From assembly GCA_023400055.1 (NCBI GenBank), contig JAEXFN010000018.1, positions 558,001 to 622,000 on the forward strand: a stretch of DNA of 64,000 nt. The letters are read 5' to 3'. The stretch's first letter is position 1; the number at the start of each line of letters is the position of its first letter. Below are positions 17,011 to 25,550 of the stretch, piece by piece. The notes below the pieces were generated by a model. That model was not told where the DNA came from, did no database searches, and worked only from the letters and a program-made list of their open reading frames with translations. Made by a program: the position numbers and the translations under genes. Origin of the DNA: Bacillota bacterium. GTDB lineage: Bacteria > Bacillota > UBA4882 > UBA8346.

Positions 17011-19317
17011 ATGAAAAAACTGGGGAAATTCTTTTCAAGCATTAATAATATCAATCATAATATCTTCTTTGAAACTTTAATCCTGATCGGGACCTTATGC
17101 CTGCTGATCATGGCTTATATTATTGTGTTTGCCTTTTTCCCCGTTGTCAAAGCGAATAAAGAAAAGAATATTTCCCTTTACGCGAATGCCCTAAATAGCG
17201 TTCAGTCCATGATCGATTATTCCTTATTAAACATGCACGATATCCTCACCAAGACCAGCCAGGAAAACTGCATCATCAACGCGATCGTTTCGCCCAGGTC
17301 CAGTTCCAGCGATACCGACGTTTTGTTCAGCATCGCCACGTTAAGCGGGGAAAATGAATTAATCGATAAAGCATTTTTATATATCCCTGAGAGTGGCAAG
17401 GTCTTTGATTCCAAATACACTTTGACCCATCTCGATCATTTTTATAACCGGGACATCATCGCTCGCTATTACAAAGACTATGATGCGGGGAACCGCATCG
17501 AAAGAAACGGCCGAATCACCCGGATGATTCAATATGGCTCAAATTTGTTTTTGACGCGCGATTTTCCGCTCGACGGCGCCAAAAGATTGGGCACCTTTTT
17601 CATTCAACTGAATAAGAACCGGCTCTTTCGGAACGCCAGCGTCAAAAAAGCCGTCTTCCCCAATCAGATTTTGATTTACGATGCGCAAGGAATGCCGCTT
17701 TTCAGGGATCTTCCGGCTGATGCCGCTGCATACCGCCGCGTCCTGTCTTCCTTTCGCGCCGGCACCTCGCAGACGGTCGGCAAAATAAACAAACGGCTTT
17801 TCCTCTATTCGAAATCGGATATTACCCAACTTCAATATTTTTTCACCAGCGACGATGGGGAAATCTTCAATATTCAACAGATCATCCTTCTGACGATCCC
17901 GATCTTTTTCTTATGCCTGCTGATGGCGCTTTTCATAACCAAGAAGATCTTGATTCCCATTAAGAACATCATTTTTATCGCCAATAATACCAAAATCGAC
18001 AATTTGAACAATGTTGTCTATCTGGATTCCCACAGCGATCCCCAGGTCAGCAATTCCGCGAGCCATTCCATTAATGATTTAAAGATTACCTTTTCGAATG
18101 TGGTCAACAGTATTACCCATTTGAAAGACGTAATCAAAGTGTTGCAGCCGGATATTCTGACGATCGTGTTTAATGATTTGCTTTCCGGGAAGCCGATGCA
18201 AATCACGGACATTGCCAATATCTTAAACAGCGTTAACAGCCCGATAAGCGTCAATGGGATTTATAATGTGCTGATCTTGGATATCGATCCCAATGTGGCT
18301 TTGAATTCGATCCATGAATTTTTGGCTTTAACGAAAAATACTCTGGATGATAAAAAAAGCGGCAATTGTGCCGCCTATTATCTGCATATGCTAAACAGTT
18401 TCAGGTATGTAATCATCTTTCAATTTGAAAAAAACGCCGCGCTGGGCGACATTAAAATGTTTGAAGCGGAACTCCGGGAAGATCTCCTGAAAAAGGCGGG
18501 CAACCTGCAGCTGGACCTATCCATTCAAACGGGAAAGCTCTGCAACTCCATCCTCGACATCCAATTTTCCTTCAAAAAGGCTTGCCAGCAAAACCGCCAA
18601 AATCCGGCCGGGAACAGTCCCGTCAATGTTCCTGACCTGAATCCTTATTACGACCGAGACTACTTCGCTGAACATTCCGAAAAGTTTTTCGAATTAATCC
18701 GCAATAACGATGCGACGAGCGCCTTATTAACCGCGCAGCGGGTCTTGAATGACATCGACAGTAAATTGGAGATCGAATCGGCCAGGCCGCTTTACAACCT
18801 TTACGTCGAATCGCTATTCGACGTCTTATTAAAATTCCGCAATATCAGTTTGAATCAAAGCGATTTATTCCAAATCGAGGAAGCATTGAACGCCAGCGAC
18901 GATTGGGAACAGATGAAAGCAACCGTCCATAATTTTCTCAAACAAGTCATATCCTTGACTTTAACTCATTATCGAAAACTGAATAACCAGTATATTATTA
19001 AAGCCGAAAATTACATTAAAAAATGCTACGCCGATCCTTCGCTGTCCCTCAGCACCGTGGCCGAATATCTTAATACCAACGCCACTTATCTCAGCAAATT
19101 ATTCAAGGATGGCGTGGGCACCAATTTCAATGACTATCTGAATTCGTATCGCATCGAAAAAGCAAAGTCCCTGCTCTGTAGCTCCGATATCAAAATAGAA
19201 TCGGTCGCCGCCGCCACCGGATTCAATTCGCAGCAGAATTTCATCCGCGTATTCAAGAAAAGCGAGGGGATCACCCCCGGCCACTATCGCTATTTGAATC
19301 AGGGATCTACCATTTAA
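17011..19317 (+). CDS. Membrane-anchored AraC-family transcriptional regulator
   Basis: Predicted sensor-activator of the divergent sugar operon. From the ATG at 17011 (GCGGGAGGG seven bases before) it is 768 residues. It has a first transmembrane helix (ETLILIGTLCLLIMAYIIVFAFF, about 20-45), an extracytoplasmic ligand-sensing region of about 240 residues, a second helix (IILLTIPIFFLCLLMALFI, about 295), a cytoplasmic linker, and C-terminal AraC HTH pair (ADPSLSLSTVAEYLNTNATYLSKLFK and IESVAAATGFNSQQNFIRVFKKSEGITPGHYR). This architecture is common in Paenibacillus and clostridial sugar loci. The frame is open upstream to 16717 but that part lacks a ribosome site. Confidence 0.9.
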   Translation: MKKLGKFFSSINNINHNIFFETLILIGTLCLLIMAYIIVFAFFPVVKANKEKNISLYANALNSVQSMIDYSLLNMHDILTKTSQENCIINAIVSPRSSSSDTDVLFSIATLSGENELIDKAFLYIPESGKVFDSKYTLTHLDHFYNRDIIARYYKDYDAGNRIERNGRITRMIQYGSNLFLTRDFPLDGAKRLGTFFIQLNKNRLFRNASVKKAVFPNQILIYDAQGMPLFRDLPADAAAYRRVLSSFRAGTSQTVGKINKRLFLYSKSDITQLQYFFTSDDGEIFNIQQIILLTIPIFFLCLLMALFITKKILIPIKNIIFIANNTKIDNLNNVVYLDSHSDPQVSNSASHSINDLKITFSNVVNSITHLKDVIKVLQPDILTIVFNDLLSGKPMQITDIANILNSVNSPISVNGIYNVLILDIDPNVALNSIHEFLALTKNTLDDKKSGNCAAYYLHMLNSFRYVIIFQFEKNAALGDIKMFEAELREDLLKKAGNLQLDLSIQTGKLCNSILDIQFSFKKACQQNRQNPAGNSPVNVPDLNPYYDRDYFAEHSEKFFELIRNNDATSALLTAQRVLNDIDSKLEIESARPLYNLYVESLFDVLLKFRNISLNQSDLFQIEEALNASDDWEQMKATVHNFLKQVISLTLTHYRKLNNQYIIKAENYIKKCYADPSLSLSTVAEYLNTNATYLSKLFKDGVGTNFNDYLNSYRIEKAKSLLCSSDIKIESVAAATGFNSQQNFIRVFKKSEGITPGHYRYLNQGSTI

Positions 19318-19393
19318 TCCTGCATGGATTTTCGCAACTTATGTCAGGCATTGAGCCTCAGAAATTGATATAATGAATAGAGGAGTGAGTTGC

Positions 19394-19720
19394 ATGTCCC
19401 TTCAAACGATGGAATCGATGGTCCGATGGCTTGATAATCATGTCCTGGAAAACCCGACCTTAGAACGCATGTCGTCCCATGTGGGATACTCTCCATATTA
19501 TTGCTCAACCAAATTTCGCGAGTACACGGGCGTCACCTATAAACGGTACCTGGCCAAATGCCGGTTGGGTGTGGCTGCAAGCCTACTGCTTCGGACGGGC
19601 GATAAGGTCATTGAAATCGCTCTTAAATGTGGTTACTCATCGGCGGAATCCTTATCAAGAGCTTTTATGGAAGTCTATCAGTGCACTCCCACTCAATATC
19701 GGAAAGCGCATATCGGCTGA
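19394..19720 (+). CDS. Small AraC/XylS-type DNA-binding protein
   Basis: 108 residues consisting of little more than an AraC two-HTH domain (LERMSSHVGYSPYYCSTKFREYTGVTYKRYL and VIEIALKCGYSSAESLSRAFMEVYQCTPTQYRKA), as in SoxS/MarA or the N-terminus of Rob-like proteins. Start at 19394 behind GAGGAG. A TGATATAAT box at 19368-19376 may be its own promoter. No effector domain, so it may be controlled by its level. Target unknown; could be a second regulator of the same locus. Confidence 0.85.
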   Translation: MSLQTMESMVRWLDNHVLENPTLERMSSHVGYSPYYCSTKFREYTGVTYKRYLAKCRLGVAASLLLRTGDKVIEIALKCGYSSAESLSRAFMEVYQCTPTQYRKAHIG

Positions 19721-19766
19721 TAGTTAGGTTGTTTGTTCCGAAACTGTTTTTTGAAGAAGGTATCAA

Positions 19767-20642
19767 ATGATGGAGAAATTGGGGCGAAATGATGCTTGTT
19801 GGTGTGGCAGCGGGCAAAAGTATAAAAGGTGCCATGCCGATATCGACGATCGGCTGGATAGTTATATTGCCAAAGGATACCTCGCGCCAAACCGCAATTT
19901 ATTAAAAACCCAACCGCAAATCGCTAAGATTAAAGAAAGCAGTAAAATCAATATCGAAGTTCTGGACTTCGTCGGCAGGCATATCGCGGCAGGCATTACT
20001 ACCGCAGAAATCGACAGGCTGGTTTTCAACAAGACCAAAGCGCTCGGCGGCAGGCCCGCGACACTGAACTATAAGGGCTATCCAAAGAGCGTATGCACAT
20101 CCATAAACGAACAGGTGTGTCACGGTATCCCGTCCGAGAAAACCGTCTTAAAAGATGGCGATATCATCAATGTCGACGTTTCAACCGAATACAACGGTTA
20201 TTTTTCTGATTCATCCCGGATGTATTGTATCGGAAAGGTATCGAACGAAAAAAAGCGGCTCGTCGAGATCGCCAAAGAATGCATGGAACTGGGCATCCGG
20301 CAGGTTCGTCCCTGGGGTTTCCTGGGTGACATTGGGCAGGCGATCCATGACCACGCCAAGCAAAATGGCTACTCTGTCGTGCGGGAAATAGGCGGTCACG
20401 GCATCGGATTAAAATTTCACGAAGACCCCTGGGTAAGCTATGTGTCCAAGGCCGGAACGGGCATGTTGTTAGTACCGGGGCTCATCTTCACAGTAGAGCC
20501 CATGATCAACATGGGAGCAGCCAAGATATTCATCGACAAAGATGATGATTGGACCGTTTATACAGCCGATGGCCAACCGTCGGCGCAATGGGAAAGCATG
20601 GTGCTTGTCACAAATGACGGTTGTGAGGTGTTGGCTTACTGA
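19767..20642 (+). CDS. map: Methionine aminopeptidase type I with N-terminal SEC-C motif
   Basis: Removes the initiator methionine from new proteins. 291 residues. An N-terminal SEC-C zinc motif (NDACWCGSGQKYKRCH, about 8-23) precedes the pita-bread catalytic domain. The metal ligands are visible: Asp in NVDVSTEYNGYFSDSSR (two), His in GGHGIGLKFHEDP, Glu in FTVEPMIN and Glu in WESMVLV. The cysteine-rich extension is found in a clostridial/bacterial subset of MetAPs, thought to help ribosome or protein contact. It is not next to secY/adk/infA as housekeeping map often is, so this may be a second copy (inference). Confidence 0.95.
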   Translation: MMEKLGRNDACWCGSGQKYKRCHADIDDRLDSYIAKGYLAPNRNLLKTQPQIAKIKESSKINIEVLDFVGRHIAAGITTAEIDRLVFNKTKALGGRPATLNYKGYPKSVCTSINEQVCHGIPSEKTVLKDGDIINVDVSTEYNGYFSDSSRMYCIGKVSNEKKRLVEIAKECMELGIRQVRPWGFLGDIGQAIHDHAKQNGYSVVREIGGHGIGLKFHEDPWVSYVSKAGTGMLLVPGLIFTVEPMINMGAAKIFIDKDDDWTVYTADGQPSAQWESMVLVTNDGCEVLAY

Positions 20643-20684
20643 TTTCGCCATTTGCTGGTTAAAAATTGTAAAGGCGGGAGCCAG

Positions 20685-20729
20685 GCGACGGTTTTGAAAC
20701 ATGAGAATCCAAACCGTCGCTTTCTTTTT
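20685..20729 (+). terminator. Intrinsic terminator of map
   Basis: GCGACGGTTT pairs perfectly with AAACCGTCGC across a 16-nt loop, followed by TTTCTTTTT, 42 nt after the map stop. Confidence 0.85.
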
Positions 20730-20845
20730 CAAAAGCGGATGCGGTCCGGGGGTCTCGATCGAGCCCGGGAAAGCCGCCCCGCGGATTGGTAAAGCACGAT
20801 CCAGCCGCGGGGCAACCGCTCCAGAAGTTCGGGAAGCTTCCGTTT

Positions 20846-21005
20846 TTACGGCGCCACCGTCGCATAGACCCCCTCGTGCCGATAGTTGGAGATGAAGACC
20901 TGGTTTTCTCGCCGGTTCAATTCTTCCAGGCCCAGTTGCCAAAGGCCGGAGTTGCCCCGTTGCCCGCTGCTCGGGGCAGCGGCAATCGAGTTTTTCTCTT
21001 GACTT
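20846..21005 (-). pseudogene. Possible C-terminal gene fragment
   Basis: A minus-strand frame with no start codon is open for about 50 codons and ends at TAA (20846-20848). Its last part (LWQLGLEELNRRENQVFISN then YRHEGVYATVAP) has the composition of a real protein tail. The frame is lost toward the repeat array at 21035. I do not recognise the family. A GC hairpin near 20960-20990 with a plus-strand T run overlaps it. Low confidence. Confidence 0.25.
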
Positions 21006-21034
21006 CAGGCAGTTTTAACTGCTACTCTCCCGAG

Positions 21035-21368
21035 TTATCCACAGCCAAAACTATTAACCTCATTCAACGATCCCGTTTATCCACAGAAACAGATCACTTA
21101 TTCACAAAATGAGCTCACTTATCCACAAAATGAGCTTGTTGAGCGACTGAAAGAGCTTACTTATTCACAAAAAGAGCTCTTTCGTTAACAAAATGAGCTC
21201 ACTTATCCACAAAATGAGCTCGTTGAGTGATTGAAAGAGCTTACTTATTCACAAAAAGAGCTCTTTCGTTAACAAAACAAGCTCACTTATCCACAAAATG
21301 AGCTTGTTGAGTGACTGAAAGAGCTTACTTATTCACAAAAAGAGCTCTTTCGTTAACAAAATGAGCTC
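21035..21368 (+). repeat. 21-bp-phased iteron-like array with nine DnaA-box matches
   Basis: TTATCCACA occurs at 21035, 21077, 21119, 21203 and 21287, and TTATTCACA at 21098, 21161, 21245 and 21329, all on the plus strand. Every interval is 21 or 42 bp. From 21111 three 84-bp tandem units follow, each made of four 21-mers beginning GAGCT: two carry a box, two are degenerate (one containing TTGAGYGAYTGAAA, one TTCGTTAACAAAA). The upstream leader contains ATTAACC and ATTCAACGAT. No replication gene is nearby. 21369-21545 contains nothing recognisable. Confidence 0.85.
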
Positions 21369-21545
21369 TTGCAACGCCTCAACCCGATCATTTATCCTTA
21401 GCCCCTGGCAGAAATCCAGCAGGACCGGAAATTTCCCCGGCGGATATCCTTGGGACAATCATAGCGGAAGGCCGGTCGGATGCAGTAAGCCCACGGTGCC
21501 TACTATCGGGTGGTCTACTACTAGCGTCCGACGATTTTAAATCCA

Positions 21546-21872
21546 TTACGACACATCCTTCACGAACACATCCAGACCGGCGATAATTTTTAAATTTTTC
21601 CCGCCGCAATGGGGACAGATATACTCCTGTCCCATCTTCTTGCCGCATTGAAGGCATACCGCCTCCGGTTTGATCGTGGTAAAACTGAAGCGGATGCCGG
21701 TCATTGCCAAATGTTCGGCGACATGATTCAACTGTTCTTTCAGCGCCGATTTGGATAATCCCTTGAGAACGCCGAACCCGATTTTCACCCTGGTGATCGA
21801 TGAAAGGCCCTTAGCCCGGGCCATTTTCACTGCTTGCTCCATTAAGCGATCCGCTTCGCCGTGTTCGTGCAT
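21546..21872 (-). CDS. hypA: Hydrogenase nickel incorporation protein HypA-like
   Basis: Nickel metallochaperone. 108 residues, starting MHE, whose His2 is the family's nickel ligand. The zinc site is two CxxC pairs, CLQCGKKMGQEYICPHCGG, near 73-91. Slightly short against the usual 113-117. No hydrogenase genes are in the window; nikR and a Ni/Co ECF transporter follow, so this is a nickel supply locus. Confidence 0.92.
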   Translation of the reverse strand: MHEHGEADRLMEQAVKMARAKGLSSITRVKIGFGVLKGLSKSALKEQLNHVAEHLAMTGIRFSFTTIKPEAVCLQCGKKMGQEYICPHCGGKNLKIIAGLDVFVKDVS

Positions 21873-22119
21873 TGAGATTCCTCCGCCCCATCATTTTTAT
21901 TAAATATTAGATCGGGCTTATCCAGCCCTATTTTGGGCGAGTCTGAAAAGCGACGCCCAACGATACCTAAAAACGTTTCTGAAATCTCTGAAAAACGATA
22001 AAAATCGACTGCTTCGGCATCAGCACCGGCATTTTTTGCTCCCGCATCCGGGGAAAGCAGGAGAACTTTTGGGCGAGGCCGAATAATCCATCATATCATC
22101 AAAACCGTTGGAGGAGTTT

Positions 22120-22539
22120 ATGAGTTCTGAGCTACAACGTTTCGGAGTCTCCATCGACAGTCAGCTGCTGACCAATTTTGATCGGCTCATCGAAGCCAAG
22201 GGCTATACCAACCGTTCCGAAGCCATTCGCGATCTGATCCGGGACTGCCTGGTGGAAGAGGAGTGGCAGAATGAGCAGGGCGCGGCGGTCGGCAGCATTA
22301 CCATGGTCTATAACCACCATTTGCGGGAAATGTCCGACAAGTTGAACGACATTCAGCACCAGTTCCATCAGCAGATCATTTCCGTATTGCACGTCCACCT
22401 GGATGCCCACAACTGTCTGGAGGTGCTGGTGGTCAAGGGCGAAAAAACGGTCATCCAAACTATCGCCGGCCGTCTGGGAAGCACCAAAGGGGTTAAGCAT
22501 TGCAAATTGGTCACCACCACCACCGGCGAAAATCTCTAG
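22120..22539 (+). CDS. nikR: Nickel-responsive transcriptional regulator NikR
   Basis: Ribbon-helix-helix repressor of nickel uptake. 139 residues: RHH domain (QRFGVSIDSQLLTNFDRLIEAKGYTNRSEAIRDLIRD) and a C-terminal ACT-like nickel domain with ligands His in YNHHLRE and His, His, Cys in VHLDAHNCLEV. Start at 22120 behind GGAGGAG; a TTG or ATG four codons upstream lies before the ribosome site. It converges on the transporter ATPase gene with 15 bp between stops. The obvious target is the transporter operon read from 25550, but no E. coli-type GTATGA/TCATAC operator was found there. Confidence 0.94.
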   Translation: MSSELQRFGVSIDSQLLTNFDRLIEAKGYTNRSEAIRDLIRDCLVEEEWQNEQGAAVGSITMVYNHHLREMSDKLNDIQHQFHQQIISVLHVHLDAHNCLEVLVVKGEKTVIQTIAGRLGSTKGVKHCKLVTTTTGENL

Positions 22540-22554
22540 CGCGCCGAACGGACG

Positions 22555-23286
22555 CTAAGCCAGATTGACCGCTGCCAATAACGGCTCGTCATCCAGCAAA
22601 TCGGTGCTCCCCACCGTTTCGATCCGGTGCAGCTCGTTCAGGATCACCACCCGATCCGCCAATCCTTTGGCCGCCGCCAGATCATGAGTCGCCATCACCA
22701 AGGTGGTGCCGCTGGCGTTTAACTCCGAAAGCTTGCCGAACAGCCATTTTCTGGTGCGCGGATCCAGGCCATTGGTGGGTTCGTCCAACAATAAGACCTG
22801 GGGCCGGTAAATTAATACCGAGGCCAGGGCGACTTTCTTTTTTTCGCCGCCGCTCAATTGATAGGGCGGCCGGTCGCGCAATTCCCAAAGCCCCAATTCT
22901 TGCAGCATCCCATCCACCCGCCGGATAACCTCGGCCCGGGGCAGATCCATCTGCAACAAAGCGAAGGCCACTTCATCATAGACAGTCGCGCAAAACAGTT
23001 GCACATCGGAGTCTTGAAAGACCAGGCCGACCTTGCGGCGAAACTCATAGGGATTTCGATGGAGCGCCTTTTCGCTTAACCGCTGGCCAAACGCGATGAT
23101 CTCGCCTTGATCCGCGAAGATGATCCCGTCCAGTAACTTCAGGATGGTCGATTTTCCGCTGCCGTTGGCTCCCAATACCGCCAATTTCTCGCCGTCCAGC
23201 ACGGTCAGATCGATATCCGCCAGGGAGGGACGGGACGGGACATAAGCGTATGCGATATTCCTAAGCTCAAATAAATGCGAGGGCAT
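22555..23286 (-). CDS. cbiO: Nickel/cobalt ECF transporter ATPase (CbiO/NikO)
   Basis: Energises the metal importer. From the ATG at 23284-23286 it is 243 residues: Walker A GANGSGKST at about 41, Q-loop GLVFQDSDVQLF, signature LSGGEKKKVALA, Walker B LLLDEPTNGLD, and ATHDLAAAKGLADRV. The frame is open 44 codons further upstream, but that segment is the reverse reading of the permease 3' end. Last gene of the operon. Confidence 0.94.
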   Translation of the reverse strand: MPSHLFELRNIAYAYVPSRPSLADIDLTVLDGEKLAVLGANGSGKSTILKLLDGIIFADQGEIIAFGQRLSEKALHRNPYEFRRKVGLVFQDSDVQLFCATVYDEVAFALLQMDLPRAEVIRRVDGMLQELGLWELRDRPPYQLSGGEKKKVALASVLIYRPQVLLLDEPTNGLDPRTRKWLFGKLSELNASGTTLVMATHDLAAAKGLADRVVILNELHRIETVGSTDLLDDEPLLAAVNLA

Positions 23287-23312
23287 GAACTGACTTCTCC
23301 CGGATCTTCTTT

Positions 23313-24125
23313 TTATTTGAATTGCAATATCCCCACGACCCAGATCAAGTTCCAGACGAGCCACAACCAATCGCGTTTGCGGGTCCGAAACCGTTCCAGG
23401 ACCTTGACCTCGCCGCAATAGCCCCGCGCAAGCATCGCCTGATAAACCGCGTCGCTCATCAGGGAGGTCCGGATCAGCAGGTTGCCGGCGGTGGTCGCCA
23501 CAAAACGCCGCCCCTCGCGGCCCGGGATTTTAGCCAGGGTCCGGCTTTTCCGGGCGGTGAAAGTCTGGGTCGTCAACTCCAAACACAGGAACAAATAGCG
23601 TTGGGCCATCTCCAGGGTCGCCACGAAAAGCGCGGGAACCTTTACGATGCGGAGCGCTTTCAAAATATTAACCCATTTGGTGGTGGCGGTCAACAAAAAG
23701 ACGGCCGTCAACGAAGCGAACGACCGCAACACCAGCAATACGCCGCCCAACACCCCTTGTTTGGTGATATAAAGCTGATCCGTCAAATGCCACCAGGGAT
23801 CGCCGGGCCGGATCCAATTAAATATCGCGGGCAGCGCGACCAGCCCGGTAAAGATGACCGCTATCGCCGCAACCCGCCTGAGCAACCGGAGCAAGGGAAT
23901 CCGGGACAGTAGCGCCAGCAAAAGCAAGTACCCGATGTACCAGAGCAATTCCCGCGCCGAACGGGCTAAATTGATCATTAAAATCAGACCCAGCATGGAG
24001 AGGAGTTTCACCCGCGGATCCAATCCTTGCAGCAATCCCTTTTGACTGGCGGTTACTTCGGCCTGAAACAGCTCTACAAAGAGCCTTTGAATATCCCGCA
24101 GCGTTTTTTCGATGAAATTATCCAT
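23313..24125 (-). CDS. cbiQ: Nickel/cobalt ECF transporter transmembrane subunit (CbiQ/NikQ)
   Basis: T component linking the ATPase to the metal-binding M subunit. 270 residues with several hydrophobic helices and the coupling motifs seen as LVTLEMAQRY-like VATLEMAQRYLFL and SLMSDAVYQAMLARGYCGE (the A-R-G signature). N-terminus precedes LDPRVKLLSMLGLIL, typical of CbiQ. Separated from the upstream PDGLE-type gene by 418 nt containing a dispersed repeat. Confidence 0.93.
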   Translation of the reverse strand: MDNFIEKTLRDIQRLFVELFQAEVTASQKGLLQGLDPRVKLLSMLGLILMINLARSARELLWYIGYLLLLALLSRIPLLRLLRRVAAIAVIFTGLVALPAIFNWIRPGDPWWHLTDQLYITKQGVLGGVLLVLRSFASLTAVFLLTATTKWVNILKALRIVKVPALFVATLEMAQRYLFLCLELTTQTFTARKSRTLAKIPGREGRRFVATTAGNLLIRTSLMSDAVYQAMLARGYCGEVKVLERFRTRKRDWLWLVWNLIWVVGILQFK

Positions 24126-24200
24126 GCCTTCGTCCTTAAAACCGGTCTTATTGAAAAACCACGGGATAAAGTCTTTTAGTCAAGATTGTAAAACGACTGG

Positions 24201-24480
24201 ACTTGACCCGGCATTATCTTTACCAAACGTACCGAATGCCGCTAAGAATTTAATTCTGCCAAACGCCGGCCGCTGATTCGGGAGGCCGATTTCGGGGCGG
24301 ATGATATTTTTTGCGTACGAAAACGATACTTCATCCCCGGCTTTTCGCGATATAATATCGATCATGGAAGTTTTCTTTCATAGGAGAGTCCGTCGGTGAT
24401 ACCGACGGACTTTCGGTCCTGGTCAAAACTTCCGTTGCTCATGCCCCGCTTCCTATGCGGAGTTAACTTGATAATCATCG
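24201..24480 (+). repeat. Dispersed hairpin element, copy A (inside the nickel transporter operon)
   Basis: About 280 bp matching 31263-31660 in the same orientation. Shared blocks: ACTTGACCCGGCATT, ACCGAATGCC-CTAAGAAT, GCGTACGAAAACGATACTTC, CTTTTCGCGATATAATATC and ATAATCATCG. A perfect 10-bp hairpin lies at 24388-24410 (GTCCGTCGGT, GAT loop, ACCGACGGAC). It fills most of the gap 24126-24543 between cbiQ and the PDGLE-type gene and so would be transcribed with them. Both copies encode a similar minus-strand start DIISRKA..EVSFSYAK, without a ribosome site. Confidence 0.7.
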
Positions 24481-24543
24481 ACCCCTTACGTATGATAAGG
24501 GACAGTGACATAACCCTGATTCATCGGCCCTTATCCGGACCCA

Positions 24544-24861
24544 TTAAATCTGCTCATGCTTTTTGCACAACTTGGCAAAAAGCCAGAAAAACAGCGCAAT
24601 GAACCCGATGCCGACCACCGCCGAGATAATATAACCGATGGCCGATTGAAAGAAATTATGATCCAATCCGGGCACGCCGTAATCCGGCAAAACCACTTTC
24701 AGAACCTCATTGAAATGGTTCATGCCTTGGGGTACGAATCCCAGCTTGGCCTGGATCTCATCGAGGCCCCACTCGCCCCAGGCCGTTCCCTGGGCCAGCA
24801 ATCCCAGGGGAGTCAAAAGAATGAGCACAATAAACGCGGGAATAAACTTTTTAAAATTCAT
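24544..24861 (-). CDS. Small membrane subunit of the Ni/Co ECF transporter (CbiN/PDGLE-like)
   Basis: 105 residues: an N-terminal signal/anchor (FIPAFIVLILLTPLGLLA), a middle with WGLDEIQAKLGFVPQGMNHF and VLPDYGVPGLD, and a C-terminal helix (AIGYIISAVVGIGFIALFFWLFA). This matches the two-helix small components that accompany CbiM/NikM. Overlaps cbiM by four bases (ATGA), so it is translationally coupled to it. Confidence 0.8.
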   Translation of the reverse strand: MNFKKFIPAFIVLILLTPLGLLAQGTAWGEWGLDEIQAKLGFVPQGMNHFNEVLKVVLPDYGVPGLDHNFFQSAIGYIISAVVGIGFIALFFWLFAKLCKKHEQI

Positions 24862-25550
24862 TGCGCAATCTCCCCCACTTTCCGTTCAGTTTGAAACAAA
24901 AAATTATCGGCCTTGACCTTCTGCAAATAATACACCACCAGTCCGGTAACCACCGCCTCGATGCCGCCGGCGATCGTCAAGTGAGCGAAGGCCATCGCCG
25001 GAATCGCCTGGCTCAGCGGATACGGAGAGTACAAGGGAACCCCGTTGGCAGTATGAAACAGCAACGGCTGCAGACCGAATTCGGTAGCGGCAAAGAGCGC
25101 GGCCACATTAATCCCGACATATGCGCCAATGGCGGCAGCGACGGGGCGGTTGCTTTTCCAGGCCAGCAATAGACGATAAATCCCGTATCCCACCATGGGC
25201 GCGACAAAAGCCATGTTAAAACAATTGGCGCCGATGGCCAGGACCCCGCCATCGCCGAAGAACAGCGCCTGAATGACGAGGGCGATGGTCACTCCGATGC
25301 AAGCCGCCCACGGGCCGAGCGTCACCGCCATCAAGGTGGCGCCGATGGCATGCGCCGTGGTCCCATCGGGAATCGGTACATTAAACATCATGATTACAAA
25401 CGAAAACGCGGCTCCCATGGCGAGTAGCGGCACGTTCTTGCGTTCCAGGGTCCGGGTGACCTTCCGGCTGGCGGCCGCCCAGATCGGCAACATCACCGCA
25501 CCCAAAACGCCGCAGGTTTGCGGGCTCAAATACCCTTCCGGGATATGCAT
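24858..25550 (-). CDS. cbiM: Nickel/cobalt ECF transporter substrate-specific subunit (CbiM/NikM)
   Basis: Binds and translocates Ni2+ or Co2+. 230 residues starting MHIPEGYLSP, whose N-terminal amine and His2 form the metal site with a later His, here in DGTTAHAIGA. Seven or so hydrophobic helices follow, with IGANCFNMAFVAPMVGYGIY. Paired hypA and nikR make nickel the likelier ion. First gene of a four-gene operon (cbiM, small subunit, cbiQ, cbiO). Confidence 0.94.
   Translation of the reverse strand: MHIPEGYLSPQTCGVLGAVMLPIWAAASRKVTRTLERKNVPLLAMGAAFSFVIMMFNVPIPDGTTAHAIGATLMAVTLGPWAACIGVTIALVIQALFFGDGGVLAIGANCFNMAFVAPMVGYGIYRLLLAWKSNRPVAAAIGAYVGINVAALFAATEFGLQPLLFHTANGVPLYSPYPLSQAIPAMAFAHLTIAGGIEAVVTGLVVYYLQKVKADNFLFQTERKVGEIAQ

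Noticed and set aside
21035..21368. Chromosomal oriC
   Set aside because: DnaA boxes are present, but there is no dnaA/dnaN/recF neighbourhood and no obvious AT-rich unwinding tract with trios; kept as an unexplained array instead.
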